A stretch of 64,000 nucleotides of DNA, from NCBI RefSeq assembly GCF_000429845.1, contig NZ_AUCQ01000012.1, forward strand, positions 124,001 through 188,000, given 5' to 3'. The translations under genes were made by a program, and so were the position numbers. Below are positions 35,917 to 45,143 of this stretch, piece after piece; position 1 is the stretch's first letter, and the number at the start of each line of letters is the position of its first letter. The notes beneath the pieces were generated by a model. It was not told the origin of the DNA. It worked only from the letters and a program-made list of their open reading frames with translations, and did no database searches. This DNA comes from Comamonas composti DSM 21721. Lineage in GTDB: Bacteria > Pseudomonadota > Gammaproteobacteria > Burkholderiales > Burkholderiaceae_C.

Positions 35917-36657
35917 TTATGGCTTGTAAGCCTCTGGATCCAGGCGCTGCATTTCCGCCTCTATCCAGTCGGCAACCTCCACCATGAGCTCCTCATGCTT
36001 GCGCCCCTGGGTGTCTATGGGCTTGCCGATGGAGACATCGACCACGCCCGGGGTCTTGACGAAGGCCTTGCGCGGCCAGCACCGCGCCGAGGTCACGGCA
36101 ATCGGCACCACGGGCACGCCGGCCATGATGGCCAGGCGCGTGGCACCGGTCTTGTAATCCCCGCTCTGCCCACGGTCTATGCGCGTGCCTTCGGGAAACA
36201 TGATGACCCAGGTGCCCTGGGCCAGCAGGCGCTTGCCCTGCTCGACCACCTTGTGAAAGGCGCGCGAGCCATGGGCGCGGTCTATGTGGATCATGTCCAG
36301 CGCGCCTATGGACCAGCCGAAGAACGGGATCTTGAGCAGCTCTTTCTTGAACACATAGGCCAGCGGTCGCGGCATGATGGCCGGCATCAGAAAGGTCTCG
36401 TAGGTGGACTGGTGCTTGACCAGCAGCACCACGCCCTGCAGCGGATCCGTGGGCAGATTTTCCATGCCCTGGATGCGGTACCTGATGCCCATGATGACGC
36501 GGGCGCTGTCCACCGACAGCTTGAGCCAGGCACGTGCCACCCGGTAGGCCTGCCGGGACGAGCCCGCCAGCCAGCGGGCCATGAGCACGCCGAGGGTGTA
36601 GGGAATCACGGTAATGCCCATCCAGAGCATGTGAAGAATGGAACGTATCAGGGACAT
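35917..36657 (-). CDS. plsC: 1-acyl-sn-glycerol-3-phosphate acyltransferase
   Basis: A 246-residue inner-membrane acyltransferase that makes phosphatidic acid from lysophosphatidate. There is an N-terminal membrane helix. Motif I reads KHQSTYET, so the catalytic pair is HX4E rather than the textbook HX4D; this variant is common in related proteins. Motif III is FPEGTRIDRG and a proline-containing motif IV is VPVVPIAV. It lies between gmhB and the YgjP gene on the same strand. Confidence 0.9.
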   Translation of the reverse strand: MSLIRSILHMLWMGITVIPYTLGVLMARWLAGSSRQAYRVARAWLKLSVDSARVIMGIRYRIQGMENLPTDPLQGVVLLVKHQSTYETFLMPAIMPRPLAYVFKKELLKIPFFGWSIGALDMIHIDRAHGSRAFHKVVEQGKRLLAQGTWVIMFPEGTRIDRGQSGDYKTGATRLAIMAGVPVVPIAVTSARCWPRKAFVKTPGVVDVSIGKPIDTQGRKHEELMVEVADWIEAEMQRLDPEAYKP

Positions 36658-36707
36658 ATCGGCACAACAATCATCAATGCGGGGACTTCAAGCAAAAGCC
36701 CGAACGG

Positions 36708-37289
36708 TCAGGAGCCATCGGCCTGCGGCTCGACCGGGATCTCGGGCACCAGCATATCCGCCAGGGCCTCCAGGCTTGCAAAGCGCCGGGTTCCGGCCGG
36801 AATGCCGGGCGGCAGAGCGCCGTCCAGCGCCACATCCGCAGACGCACCCGTGCAGACCAGGAACAGGCGGGCGCCCATGGCGGCTCCGGCCTGCAAATGG
36901 GCGGCGCAAGAGCCCATGACCCAGAGCTCACGCCCATCGACACCAAAGCGCTCGGCGATCTGCTCGAACAAGGCCTTGCCGGGCTTGCGGCATTCGCAGT
37001 TCTCGTCAGGCGCATGGGGGCAGAAGAACACGGCGTCCACGCGCGCACCTGCGGCTGCGAGTTCCTTGTGCATGCGAGCATGCACGGCGTTGAGCTCGGT
37101 GACATCGAACAGCCCCCGCCCCAGGCCTGGCTGATTGGTCGCGATCACCACATGCCAGCCCGCGCGGTTCAGACGGGCCACGGCTTCCAGGGCACCAGGC
37201 AAGGGCTGCCAGGCATCGGGCGAGGCGATGAAGCTCTCCCCATCCCATTGGTTGAGACAGCCATCGCGGTCCAGGATCGCAATTTTCAT
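36708..37289 (-). CDS. gmhB: GmhB-like HAD phosphatase lacking the motif-IV Asp
   Basis: A 193-residue HAD protein matching D-glycero-beta-D-manno-heptose-1,7-bisphosphate 7-phosphatase, used for the LPS core heptose. The nucleophile pair Asp7 and Asp9 is in MKIAILDRDGCLN. The zinc loop is Cys90, His92, Cys98 and Cys100, followed by RKP (motif III Lys). However the motif IV segment reads WVMGSCAAHLQAG, with Ser127 where family members have the Mg-binding Asp of a VGDS-type motif, and the second acidic residue is also gone. It is next to glyS and plsC, as in many betaproteobacteria. The activity may be lowered or changed. Confidence 0.82.
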   Translation of the reverse strand: MKIAILDRDGCLNQWDGESFIASPDAWQPLPGALEAVARLNRAGWHVVIATNQPGLGRGLFDVTELNAVHARMHKELAAAGARVDAVFFCPHAPDENCECRKPGKALFEQIAERFGVDGRELWVMGSCAAHLQAGAAMGARLFLVCTGASADVALDGALPPGIPAGTRRFASLEALADMLVPEIPVEPQADGS

Positions 37290-37345
37290 CATCCCTCCTC
37301 AAGCCACAGGCATCGTCGAATATGCAATCCCCCGACCTCGGGCAC

Positions 37346-39568
37346 TCAGGCCGCGAGGCGGGACAGGTCGGCCACGCGGTTCATGGCCTCATGCAGCGTG
37401 GCCAGCAGGCCCAGGCGGTTGGCCTTGAGCGCCGGGTCCTCGGCATTCACCATCACATGCTCGAAGAACGCATCCACGGGCGTGCGCAGCGCGGCCAGGG
37501 TTTGCAGGCTGGCCGTATAGTCGCCAGCCGCGAACTGCTGCCGGGCCTTGGGCGCCACGGCCTGCAGCGCAGCGTACAAGTCCTTTTCGGCTGCCTCGGC
37601 GAGCACGGCTTCGCTCACCCGGGCCTGCACTTCAGCATCGGCCTTCTTGAGGATGTTGCCCACGCGCTTGTTGGCCGCGGCCAGGGCCGGGGCCTCGGCC
37701 AGTTGCGCAAAGGCGCGCACGGCTTCGAGGCGCTTTTGCACGTCCGACAGACGCTGGGGGCGCAAGGCCAGCACGGCCTCCACCTCCTGGACGCTAAAGC
37801 CTTGCTCACGCAAATTGACGGCCAAACGGTCATAGATGAACTCGGACAGCAAATCGGGTGTCTGATCATCCAAAAACCGATATGTGGTGACCTTAACTGC
37901 ACCCTCTTTTTCTAAAGACCTGCTAACCAGCTTGCCTGGCTCCTGCAAGCCCACGTTAGCTAAAGACTCATTCATTAGACGGTAAGCATCCTCCAACAGA
38001 ACCTGCAAATCCAGCGGCAGGTCTTTCTCGACCAGCATGCGGATCACACCCAGTGCGTGGCGGCGCAGTGCGAACGGGTCGCGGTCACCCGTGGGCAGGT
38101 TGCCGATGCCGAACATGCCGACCAGGGTTTCCAGCTTGTCGGCCAGGGCCACGACCACGCCGGCCGCGCCGCGCGGCAGCTCGTCGCCCGCAAAGCGCGG
38201 CTTGTAATGATCCTCGATGGCGTCGGCCACGGCCGTATCCAGCCCGTCGTTGAGCGCGTAGTAGCGGCCCATCGTGCCTTGCAGCTCGGGGAATTCGCCC
38301 ACCATGTCGGTCACGAGATCGGTCTTGGCCAGCAGCGCGGCCTGATCGGCCTGCTGCACCAGCTCGGCGCCGCCCAGTTGCTCGGCGATTGCCCTGGCAA
38401 TCGCCCGCACGCGCTCCACGCGCTCGCCCTGGGTGCCCAGCTTGTTGTGGTAGACCACCTTGGCCAGGCCCTCGACGCGCGAGGCCAGGGTCTTCCTGCG
38501 ATCCTGGTCGAAGAAGAACTTGGCATCGGCCAGGCGCGGGCGCACCACGCGCTCGTTGCCGCCGGTCACCGCCGAGGCATCGGCGGGGCTGATGTTGCTG
38601 ACCACGAGGAACTGGTGGGTCAGCCGGCCCTCGGCGTCCAGCAGCGGAAAGTATTTCTGATTCGCCTTCATGGTCAGGATCAGGCATTCCTGGGGCACGT
38701 CGAGGAATTCCTTCTCGAATTCGCAAACCAGCACATTCGGACGCTCGACCAGGGCCGTGACCTCGTCGAGCAAGGCCTCGTCCTCGATGGGCTTGACGCC
38801 GCCGCCCACGCGCTCGGCGGCCTGCTGCAGCTGGCGTTCGATCTCTGCACGGCGTTCGGCAAAGCTGGCGATCACCGCGCCTTCTTCGCGCAGTTGCTGG
38901 GCATAGCTGTCGGCATCGCGCAGGACCACGGGATCGACCGCTGCCTCGAAGCGGTGACCATGGGTTGCGGCACCCGCGCTCAGGCCCAGGGCCTTGACGC
39001 TGACCAGCACCTGGGTGCCGTGCAGCACCACCAGGCCATGGGCGGGGCGCACGAACTGCACGCTGTCCCAGCCCGGCAGGGCGCAGCCGCTTTCCAGCTG
39101 GTAGGTCATGACCTTGGGAATCGGCAGCTTGGCAATGGCTTCGGTCAGGGCTTTTTGCAGGCCGTCGGCCAGCAGGGCTCCGGCCACGGTGCTGTCGTAG
39201 AACAGGGCTTCGGCCTTGCCGTCCACGGCGCGCTTGAGGCCGGCCACGGCCGAGGCATCGGCGCCCAGGGCCGCCAGCTTCTTGAGCAGGGCCGGCGTGG
39301 GCTGGCCGTCGGCACCCAGGCCCACGCTCACGGGCATGAGCTTTTGCGAGACCTGCTTGTCCGCAGCCTTGGGCAGTACCTCGGTGATGTGGGCCGCCAG
39401 GCGGCGCGGCGAGGCATAGGCCGTGAGCTGCGAGTCCTCGCAGGTCAGGCCCTGGGCGCGCAACTGCTGCAGCAGCACCTGGGCAAAGGCATCGCCGAGC
39501 TTTTTCAAGGCCTTGGGCGGCAGCTCTTCGACGAACAGTTCAACAAGAAGATTCTGGGAGGAACTCAT
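37346..39568 (-). CDS. glyS: Glycyl-tRNA synthetase beta subunit
   Basis: A 740-residue beta chain of the alpha2beta2 glycyl-tRNA synthetase. It starts NLLVELFVEELPPKALKKLGDAFAQ, the usual N-terminus, and has YASPRRLAAHI, LTMKANQKYFPLLDAEG, and the HD-like DFFEHVMVNAEDPALKANRLGLLATLHEAMNRVADLSRL tail. ATG 39568 is chosen from this N-terminus. It follows glyQ by 74 bases, so the pair forms one operon, probably continuing into gmhB. Confidence 0.96.
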   Translation of the reverse strand: MSSSQNLLVELFVEELPPKALKKLGDAFAQVLLQQLRAQGLTCEDSQLTAYASPRRLAAHITEVLPKAADKQVSQKLMPVSVGLGADGQPTPALLKKLAALGADASAVAGLKRAVDGKAEALFYDSTVAGALLADGLQKALTEAIAKLPIPKVMTYQLESGCALPGWDSVQFVRPAHGLVVLHGTQVLVSVKALGLSAGAATHGHRFEAAVDPVVLRDADSYAQQLREEGAVIASFAERRAEIERQLQQAAERVGGGVKPIEDEALLDEVTALVERPNVLVCEFEKEFLDVPQECLILTMKANQKYFPLLDAEGRLTHQFLVVSNISPADASAVTGGNERVVRPRLADAKFFFDQDRRKTLASRVEGLAKVVYHNKLGTQGERVERVRAIARAIAEQLGGAELVQQADQAALLAKTDLVTDMVGEFPELQGTMGRYYALNDGLDTAVADAIEDHYKPRFAGDELPRGAAGVVVALADKLETLVGMFGIGNLPTGDRDPFALRRHALGVIRMLVEKDLPLDLQVLLEDAYRLMNESLANVGLQEPGKLVSRSLEKEGAVKVTTYRFLDDQTPDLLSEFIYDRLAVNLREQGFSVQEVEAVLALRPQRLSDVQKRLEAVRAFAQLAEAPALAAANKRVGNILKKADAEVQARVSEAVLAEAAEKDLYAALQAVAPKARQQFAAGDYTASLQTLAALRTPVDAFFEHVMVNAEDPALKANRLGLLATLHEAMNRVADLSRLAA

Positions 39569-39642
39569 GGGGATTTCCGGATATGGCGCAGCGCACAGGC
39601 TCGGGGCCATCAAGGTTTGTATGAAGGCGGTGGCCGCAGCAC

Positions 39643-40551
39643 TTAAGCCGCGGTCTTGGGCTGCATCTGCTCGACCCACTCGCGCGGGGCCATGGGAAAG
39701 CCCAGGCGCTCGCGGCTTTCGTAATAGCTCTGGGCCACGGCACGCGCCAGGTTGCGGATGCGGCCTATATAGGCCGCACGCTCGGTCACGCTGATGGCGC
39801 CGCGCGCATCCAGCAGGTTGAAGGTGTGGGCCGCCTTGAGCACCTGCTCGTAGGCCGGCAGTGCCAGTTGCTCGCCCATCAGGTGCACGGCCTGCTTTTC
39901 ATGCGCGCCAAAGGCCTGGAACAGAAAGTCGGCGTCCGAATGCTCGAAGTTGTAGGTGGACTGCTCGACCTCGTTCTGGTGATAGACGTCGCCATAGGAC
40001 AGGCCCTCGGTCCAGACCAGGTCATAGACGTTGTCCACGCCCTGCAGGTACATGGCCAGGCGCTCCAGGCCGTAGGTGATCTCGCCCGTGGCGGGCTTGC
40101 AGTCGATACCGCCGACCTGCTGGAAATAGGTGAACTGCGTGACCTCCATGCCGTTGAGCCAGACCTCCCAGCCCAGGCCCCAGGCGCCCAGCGTGGGGTT
40201 CTCCCAGTCGTCCTCGACGAAACGGATGTCGTTCTTCTTGAGATCGAACCCCAGGGCTGCGAGCGAGCCCAGGTAGAGCTCAAGAATGTTGGCCGGTGCG
40301 GGCTTGAGCACCACCTGGTACTGGTAGTAGTGCTGCAGGCGGTTGGGGTTGTTGCCGTAGCGGCCGTCCTTGGGGCGGCGGCTGGGCTGCACATAGGCGG
40401 CCTTCCAGGGCTCGGGGCCCAGGGCGCGCAGAAACGTGGCCGTGTGCGAAGTGCCTGCGCCCACTTCCATGTCATAGGGCTGGAGCAGCGCGCAGCCCTG
40501 GTCCGCCCAGTAGGACTGCAGCTTGAGAATGATTTGTTGGAAGGTGAGCAT
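39643..40551 (-). CDS. glyQ: Glycyl-tRNA synthetase alpha subunit
   Basis: A 302-residue catalytic alpha chain. It begins [69 protein letters not shown]-type sequence (here GNNPNR), and includes [22 protein letters not shown] and [21 protein letters not shown] 40551 gives the standard length; the frame runs further upstream without homology. Note the GRYGNNPNR variant in place of the usual GRYGENPNR. It is first in the glyQ-glyS operon. Confidence 0.96.
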   Translation of the reverse strand: MLTFQQIILKLQSYWADQGCALLQPYDMEVGAGTSHTATFLRALGPEPWKAAYVQPSRRPKDGRYGNNPNRLQHYYQYQVVLKPAPANILELYLGSLAALGFDLKKNDIRFVEDDWENPTLGAWGLGWEVWLNGMEVTQFTYFQQVGGIDCKPATGEITYGLERLAMYLQGVDNVYDLVWTEGLSYGDVYHQNEVEQSTYNFEHSDADFLFQAFGAHEKQAVHLMGEQLALPAYEQVLKAAHTFNLLDARGAISVTERAAYIGRIRNLARAVAQSYYESRERLGFPMAPREWVEQMQPKTAA

Positions 40552-40894
40552 GACGTGTTTGAACTTGCCGGCGGCACCAGACCGCAGCGGTGAATAACAG
40601 GCGGCTCGCGCCGCGCAAACGGCGATTTTAGTTCGCCGCCCGTCCAGATGCCCCGCAGTCCGGACTTGGCCTGCTTTCGCGCCAGCCTGCAACTGCAAAA
40701 AAAGGAGCTGCAACCACCTTTGAATAGACGATTTCAGACATGATTCATATTGAAAATGGCTACAGACAAGCGCAAGCAGCTCACTTTTCATTCATCCCCG
40801 CGGTCTGCCAGCGGATCCGACATGATCCAGGCCGCAGCCAGCTTCTAGAATCGCCTCTTACCCTCGTGGATCACCCAAGCCCCCGGAGCACGCC
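40552..40894. other. Divergent intergenic region glyQ / SPFH gene
   Basis: This 343-bp gap carries the promoters of glyQ and of the SPFH gene, and repeat copy B at 40704-40782. No T-box or other riboswitch-like fold was recognised. Between the repeat and the SPFH start there is no further visible feature. Confidence 0.5.
40704..40782 (+). repeat. 78-bp palindromic intergenic repeat, copy B
   Basis: Starts GGAGCTGC and ends AAGCGCAAGCAGCTC, with an inner GATTTCAG block at 40730-40737 and a near-inverse TTGAAAAT. Block spacing from GATTTCAG to the final AGCTC is 53 bases, exactly as in copies A and C. It lies in the divergent glyQ/SPFH gap. Confidence 0.75.
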
Positions 40895-42001
40895 ATGAAC
40901 CTGATGAACATCATCACCAAGCAACTCATAGAGATCATCGAATGGACCGATGACTCGCGCGACACCCTGTCCTATCGCTGGCCCGATGACGACAAGGAAA
41001 TCAAGAACGGCGCCCAGCTCATCGTGCGCGAATCGCAGCAGGTGCAGTTCGTCTCCTCGGGCCAGTATGCCGACCTGTTCAGCCCCGGCCAGCACACGCT
41101 GTCCACGCAGAACATTCCGATCCTGTCCACGATCAAGGGCTGGAAGTACGGCTTCAACTCCCCGTTCAAGTGCGATGTGTACTTCATCAACACGCGCTTG
41201 TTCACGGGCAACAAATGGGGCACCTCCAACCCCGTCATGGTGCGTGACAAGGACTTCGGCGCCGTGCGCCTGCGCGCCTTCGGCACCTACGACTTTCGCA
41301 TCGTCGAGCCAGCCAAGTTCCTCAAGGAAGTCGCGGGCACGGACCAGAACTTCCGCATCGACGAGTTCGCCGACACCATGCGCTCGCGCATCATCAGCGT
41401 GTTCACCGAATCCCTGGCGCGCGCCCAGGTGCCGGTGCTCGACGTGGCCCAGCGCTATGGCGAGCTCGGCGACGCGCTGCTGCCGCTGATCAACCCCGCC
41501 ATGACCGACAAGTACGGTCTGGAGATCACCAGCTTCGTGCTGGAGAACGTCTCCGTGCCGCCCGAGGTCGAGGAAGCCATCGACAAGCGCTCGAGCATGA
41601 CGGCCATCGGCAACCTCAACGACTACGTGAAATACCAGATGGGCCAGGCCATGGCCAACGGCGGCGAAGGCGCGGCTGCGGCCACCATGCCCGCCACCAT
41701 GGCCATGGGCTTTGGCATGGCCCAGGAAATGATGAAGAGCATGCAGGGCGGTGCCGCGCCCGCAGGTCAGGGCCCGGCCTCCGATCCGTTCTCGCCCGCC
41801 GCCGCGCAGGCAGCCCAGGCCGCGCCCGCCGCCGCAGGCGGTGCGCTGCAGGTCCTCACCCCGACCCAGGCCGCCGAGGCGCTGGGCGTGAGCGAGGCCG
41901 ATGTGCTGGCCGAGATCCAGGCCGGCAACCTCAAGGCGCGCCAGATCGGCAGCCAGTGGCGCATTGCGCAAAGCGCGCTGGATGAATTTCTGCGCGGATA
42001 A
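40895..42001 (+). CDS. SPFH (virion core protein-like) with C-terminal excisionase-like HTH
   Basis: A 368-residue protein. Residues 1-240 are an SPFH/band-7 domain of the YdjI or virion-core type (NLMNIITKQLIEIIEWTDDSRDTLSYRWPDDDKEIKNGAQLIVRESQ), followed by an Ala/Gly/Met-rich linker. The last 50 residues (LTPTQAAEALGVSEADVLAEIQAGNLKARQIGSQWRIAQSALDEFLRG) match the MerR-like helix-turn-helix of excisionase-type binders. SPFH proteins scaffold membrane microdomains; the HTH may instead be a protein-binding module here. The next gene starts three bases after its stop, so the two form a pair. Confidence 0.82.
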   Translation: MNLMNIITKQLIEIIEWTDDSRDTLSYRWPDDDKEIKNGAQLIVRESQQVQFVSSGQYADLFSPGQHTLSTQNIPILSTIKGWKYGFNSPFKCDVYFINTRLFTGNKWGTSNPVMVRDKDFGAVRLRAFGTYDFRIVEPAKFLKEVAGTDQNFRIDEFADTMRSRIISVFTESLARAQVPVLDVAQRYGELGDALLPLINPAMTDKYGLEITSFVLENVSVPPEVEEAIDKRSSMTAIGNLNDYVKYQMGQAMANGGEGAAAATMPATMAMGFGMAQEMMKSMQGGAAPAGQGPASDPFSPAAAQAAQAAPAAAGGALQVLTPTQAAEALGVSEADVLAEIQAGNLKARQIGSQWRIAQSALDEFLRG

Positions 42002-42004
42002 GCG

Positions 42005-43159
42005 GTGAACGCACCCGCCTCGCAACCCTCTTCCAGCGCCTGGGAGGCAGCCTCGGCCACGCCCGCCATGGTGGGCAAGCATGCCTGCCCGGAGTGCGGT
42101 GCCAACCTCGAATGGAACGCCAAGGCCCAGTCGCTCAAATGCCCGTACTGCGGCACCCTGGTCGAATGGAGCGAGCCAACGCGCGAACAGCTGGGCCAGC
42201 AGGTGCAGGAGCTGGACCTGGAGCAGGCCCTGCGCGATCCGGCCTCGGCCAAGGGCTGGGGCACAGAGCGCTATGAGGTGCAATGCCAGAACTGCCGCGC
42301 GATCTCGGTGCTGTCCAGCAAGACCGCAGCCCAGCGCTGCGATTTTTGCGGCTCGCCGGCCATCGTCGCGCATGAGCAGGGGCAGGCGGCGATCACGCCG
42401 CAAAGCCTGCTGCCCTTCAAGATCAGCGACGGCCAGATCCGCGACAAGATCCGCAAGTGGTATGGCAGCCGCTGGTTTGCGCCCAACAAGCTCAAGACCG
42501 CGGCACTGACCGACACCCTGCACGGCGTCTATCTGCCCTACTGGACCTTTGATGCCCATGCCGATGCCGACTGGCGCGCGGATGCCGGCTTCTACTACTA
42601 CACCACCGAGACCTACCGCGACAGCAACGGCAACACCCAGACCCGGCAAGTGCGCCATGTGCGCTGGGAGCCCGCGTCCGGCTCCCTGGCCCACTTCTTC
42701 GACGACGAGCTCGTGCCCGCGACCGTGGGCGTGCACGCCGAGCTGCTGCGCCAGATCGAGCCCTTTCCCACGACCAGCGATCTCAAGCCCTATACGCCCG
42801 AGTTCGTGCGCGGCTGGACCGTGGAGCGCTACCAGGTCGATCTGGGCCGCGCGGCCCAGCTCAACCTCAAGAGCATGGACGAGCAGTTGCGCGCGTTGTG
42901 CGCACGCCAGATCCCTGGCGACACCTACCGCGACCTGCGCGTGCAGCGCGAATACCAGGGACGGACCTTCAAGCACATCCTCGTACCCGTCTGGCTGGTC
43001 GGCTACACCTACGGCAGCAAGACCTACCAGATCGTGGCCAACGGCTATACGGGCCAGATCGCGGGCGAGCGGCCTTACAGCTGGATCAAGATCACGCTGG
43101 CCGTGCTCGCCGTGCTGCTGCTCATCGTCCTCATGGCGCCCTTGTTCGTGCAGCAATAA
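42005..43159 (+). CDS. Zinc-ribbon membrane protein (TFIIB-type zinc finger)
   Basis: A 384-residue protein starting at GTG 42005. Two CxxC pairs near the N-terminus (CPECG and CPYCG) and two more near residue 95-115 (CQNC and CDFCG) give two zinc ribbons. The middle is a beta-rich region with YLPYWTFDAH, and the C-terminus has one transmembrane helix (LAVLAVLLLIVLMAPLF). It is not a helicase, though similar proteins are named after primosomal factor Y. It partners the SPFH protein and may dock it to the membrane. Function not established. Confidence 0.78.
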   Translation: MNAPASQPSSSAWEAASATPAMVGKHACPECGANLEWNAKAQSLKCPYCGTLVEWSEPTREQLGQQVQELDLEQALRDPASAKGWGTERYEVQCQNCRAISVLSSKTAAQRCDFCGSPAIVAHEQGQAAITPQSLLPFKISDGQIRDKIRKWYGSRWFAPNKLKTAALTDTLHGVYLPYWTFDAHADADWRADAGFYYYTTETYRDSNGNTQTRQVRHVRWEPASGSLAHFFDDELVPATVGVHAELLRQIEPFPTTSDLKPYTPEFVRGWTVERYQVDLGRAAQLNLKSMDEQLRALCARQIPGDTYRDLRVQREYQGRTFKHILVPVWLVGYTYGSKTYQIVANGYTGQIAGERPYSWIKITLAVLAVLLLIVLMAPLFVQQ

Positions 43160-43160
43160 A

Positions 43161-43190
43161 AAAACCGCGAGCCCAAAGGCCTGCGGTTTT
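43161..43190. terminator. Bidirectional terminator between convergent units
   Basis: AAAACCGC and GCGGTTTT, with an inner GCC/GGC stem, form a symmetric hairpin with T runs on both strands. It separates the zinc-ribbon gene (plus) from fabB (minus), whose stop is 34 bases away. Confidence 0.88.
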
Positions 43191-43224
43191 TGCATGAAGG
43201 CTGCCGATCAGCGCACGGGCTTGT

Positions 43225-44448
43225 TTACTGGCCTTCCCAGCGCTTCAGGACCAGCGAGGCATTCGTGCCGCCAAAGCCAAAGCTGTTGGAGAGCACAGTC
43301 CTGAGCTCGGCATCACGCGTTTGCGTCACCAGGGGCATGTCGCCCAGGGCCTCGTCGGGTTGCTCCACGTTCACCGAACCGGCAATGAAGCCCTTGTTCA
43401 GCATGATCAGGCAGTAGATGGCCTCCTGCACGCCGGTCGCCCCCAGCGAGTGGCCGGTCAGCGACTTGGTCGACGAAAACGGCGGCACCTTGTCGCCGAA
43501 CAGCGTCTGCATGGCGCGCACTTCCTGCATGTCGCCCACGGGCGTCGACGTGCCATGGGTATTGATGTAGTCCACACCGTGTTCCAGGCCATCCATTGCC
43601 TGGCTCATGCAGGCAATGGCGCCGTCGCCCGAAGGAGCCACCATGTCCTCGCCATCGCTGGTCGCACCAAAGCCCACGACCTCGCCCAGGATATGGGCGC
43701 CGCGCGCCAGCGCATGCTCCAGGCTCTCCAGCACCACGGCCCCGCCGCCGCCCGCGATCACAAAGCCGTCACGCTTGGCGTCATAGGCGCGCGAAGCCTG
43801 TTGCGGCTGGTCGTTGTACTTGCTGGACATGGCGCCCATGCCGTCGAACAGCAAGGCCATGCCCCAGGAGAGCTCTTCGCCGCCGCCCGCGAACATCACG
43901 TCCTGCATGCCCCAGGCAATCTGCTGGGCCGCAGCACCAATGCAGTGGGCCGAGGTCGAGCAGGCCGAAGTGATGGAGTAGTTGATGCCCTTGACCTTGA
44001 AGTTGGTCGCCAGACAGGCCGACACCGTGGAGCTCATGCAGCGCGTGACCTGATACGGGCCTACGCGGCGAATGCCTTTCTCGCGCAGCGTGTCGGCCGC
44101 CTCGATCTGGTTGGCCGGCGAGCCGCCGCCCGAGCCCATGATGAGGCCGGTGCGCGCATGGCTGACCTGCTCGGGCGAGAGCCCCGACTGGGCAATCGCA
44201 TCTTCCAGCGCAATCTGGGCATAGGCTGCAGCATCGCCCATGAAGCGCAGCTGCTTGCGATCTATGCGCGATTCGATATCGATCTCGGGAATGCCTGCGA
44301 CCTGGCTGCGCATGCCCAGGGCAGCGAACTCGGCACAAGGCTTGATGCCCGAACGGCCCTCACGCAGCGAGGCCTCCACCGTGGCCAGGTCGTTGCCTAT
44401 GCACGAGACAATGCCGGCACCGGTGATGACTACGCGACGCTTGGTCAT
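43225..44448 (-). CDS. fabB: Beta-ketoacyl-ACP synthase I
   Basis: A 407-residue condensing enzyme for fatty-acid elongation, essential for unsaturated fatty acids. The catalytic triad is Cys163 in [11 protein letters not shown], His298 in [11 protein letters not shown] and His333 in TGHSLGATG, the same numbers as in Escherichia coli FabB. It overlaps fabA by ATGA. The fabA-fabB pair is the anaerobic unsaturated fatty-acid pathway. Confidence 0.96.
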   Translation of the reverse strand: MTKRRVVITGAGIVSCIGNDLATVEASLREGRSGIKPCAEFAALGMRSQVAGIPEIDIESRIDRKQLRFMGDAAAYAQIALEDAIAQSGLSPEQVSHARTGLIMGSGGGSPANQIEAADTLREKGIRRVGPYQVTRCMSSTVSACLATNFKVKGINYSITSACSTSAHCIGAAAQQIAWGMQDVMFAGGGEELSWGMALLFDGMGAMSSKYNDQPQQASRAYDAKRDGFVIAGGGGAVVLESLEHALARGAHILGEVVGFGATSDGEDMVAPSGDGAIACMSQAMDGLEHGVDYINTHGTSTPVGDMQEVRAMQTLFGDKVPPFSSTKSLTGHSLGATGVQEAIYCLIMLNKGFIAGSVNVEQPDEALGDMPLVTQTRDAELRTVLSNSFGFGGTNASLVLKRWEGQ

Positions 44449-44969
44449 GCTGCACTTCCCTTGCCTTCACCCTCGCGCAGGAACAGCCCCACGCGCAGGT
44501 CATTGGCCACATAGATTTCCTTGCCATCGGCCAGCAGACGGGCATCGCCTATGGCCATGTTCAGCTTGCGCTTGATGACCCGCTTGATATCAATTTCGTA
44601 TGTCACCAGTTTGACACCCGGGCCGACCTCGCCCGTGAACTTGACCTCGCCTGCGCCCAGGGCGCGGCCACGGCCCGGCAGGCGCAGCCAGGTCAGGTAA
44701 AAGCCGATGAGCTGCCACATGGCATCCAGCCCCAGGCAGCCCGGCATCACGGGATCACCCTGGAAGTGGCAGTCGAAGAACCAGAGATCGGGCCTGACAT
44801 CGAGCTCGGCCACGATCTTGCCCAGGCCGTGGGCGCCACCGTCGCTGGAGATGTGCGTGATGCGATCGAACATCAGCATGGGCGGCAGGGGCAGACGCCC
44901 GCTTTCGGCGCCAAACAGCTTGCCCTCGCCCGAAGCGATCAGTTGCTCATAAGAAAAAGAATCGGCCAT
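44445..44969 (-). CDS. fabA: 3-hydroxydecanoyl-ACP dehydratase/isomerase
   Basis: A 174-residue hot-dog-fold enzyme that dehydrates 3-hydroxydecanoyl-ACP and isomerises trans-2 to cis-3 decenoyl-ACP. Catalytic His68 lies in [13 protein letters not shown] and Asp82 in [11 protein letters not shown]. Length is normal. It is first in the operon with fabB. The 174-bp upstream gap shows no recognised fatty-acid regulator site. Confidence 0.96.
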   Translation of the reverse strand: MADSFSYEQLIASGEGKLFGAESGRLPLPPMLMFDRITHISSDGGAHGLGKIVAELDVRPDLWFFDCHFQGDPVMPGCLGLDAMWQLIGFYLTWLRLPGRGRALGAGEVKFTGEVGPGVKLVTYEIDIKRVIKRKLNMAIGDARLLADGKEIYVANDLRVGLFLREGEGKGSAA

Positions 44970-45143
44970 TATCTAACTTGCTCCGCGGCAGCGGGGGCGC
45001 CGCCTGTATTTCTGTCTGAAAAGCTGAGGCCCTCCAAGGACCATGCAGCCGCGCATTATCGGTGTTGGGCGTCACACCACAAGTACAAAACCCATGCAGC
45101 AGCACAAAACTCTGCCACAAAAGCGTGCCGCACCTGCCTCTGA

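Noticed and set aside
38057-39646. 529-codon plus-strand frame antisense to glyS
   Set aside because: Shadow of a conserved tRNA synthetase gene, repetitive in Gly, His and Leu.
42005-43159. Calling the zinc-ribbon protein a PriA-type helicase
   Set aside because: No Walker or helicase motif is present; only the zinc-ribbon part could cause such a label.
40871-43195. 774-codon frame antisense to the SPFH and zinc-ribbon genes
   Set aside because: It is a mirror of two well-supported genes in high-GC DNA, is low in complexity (His, Ala, Gly, Arg rich), and shows no domain.
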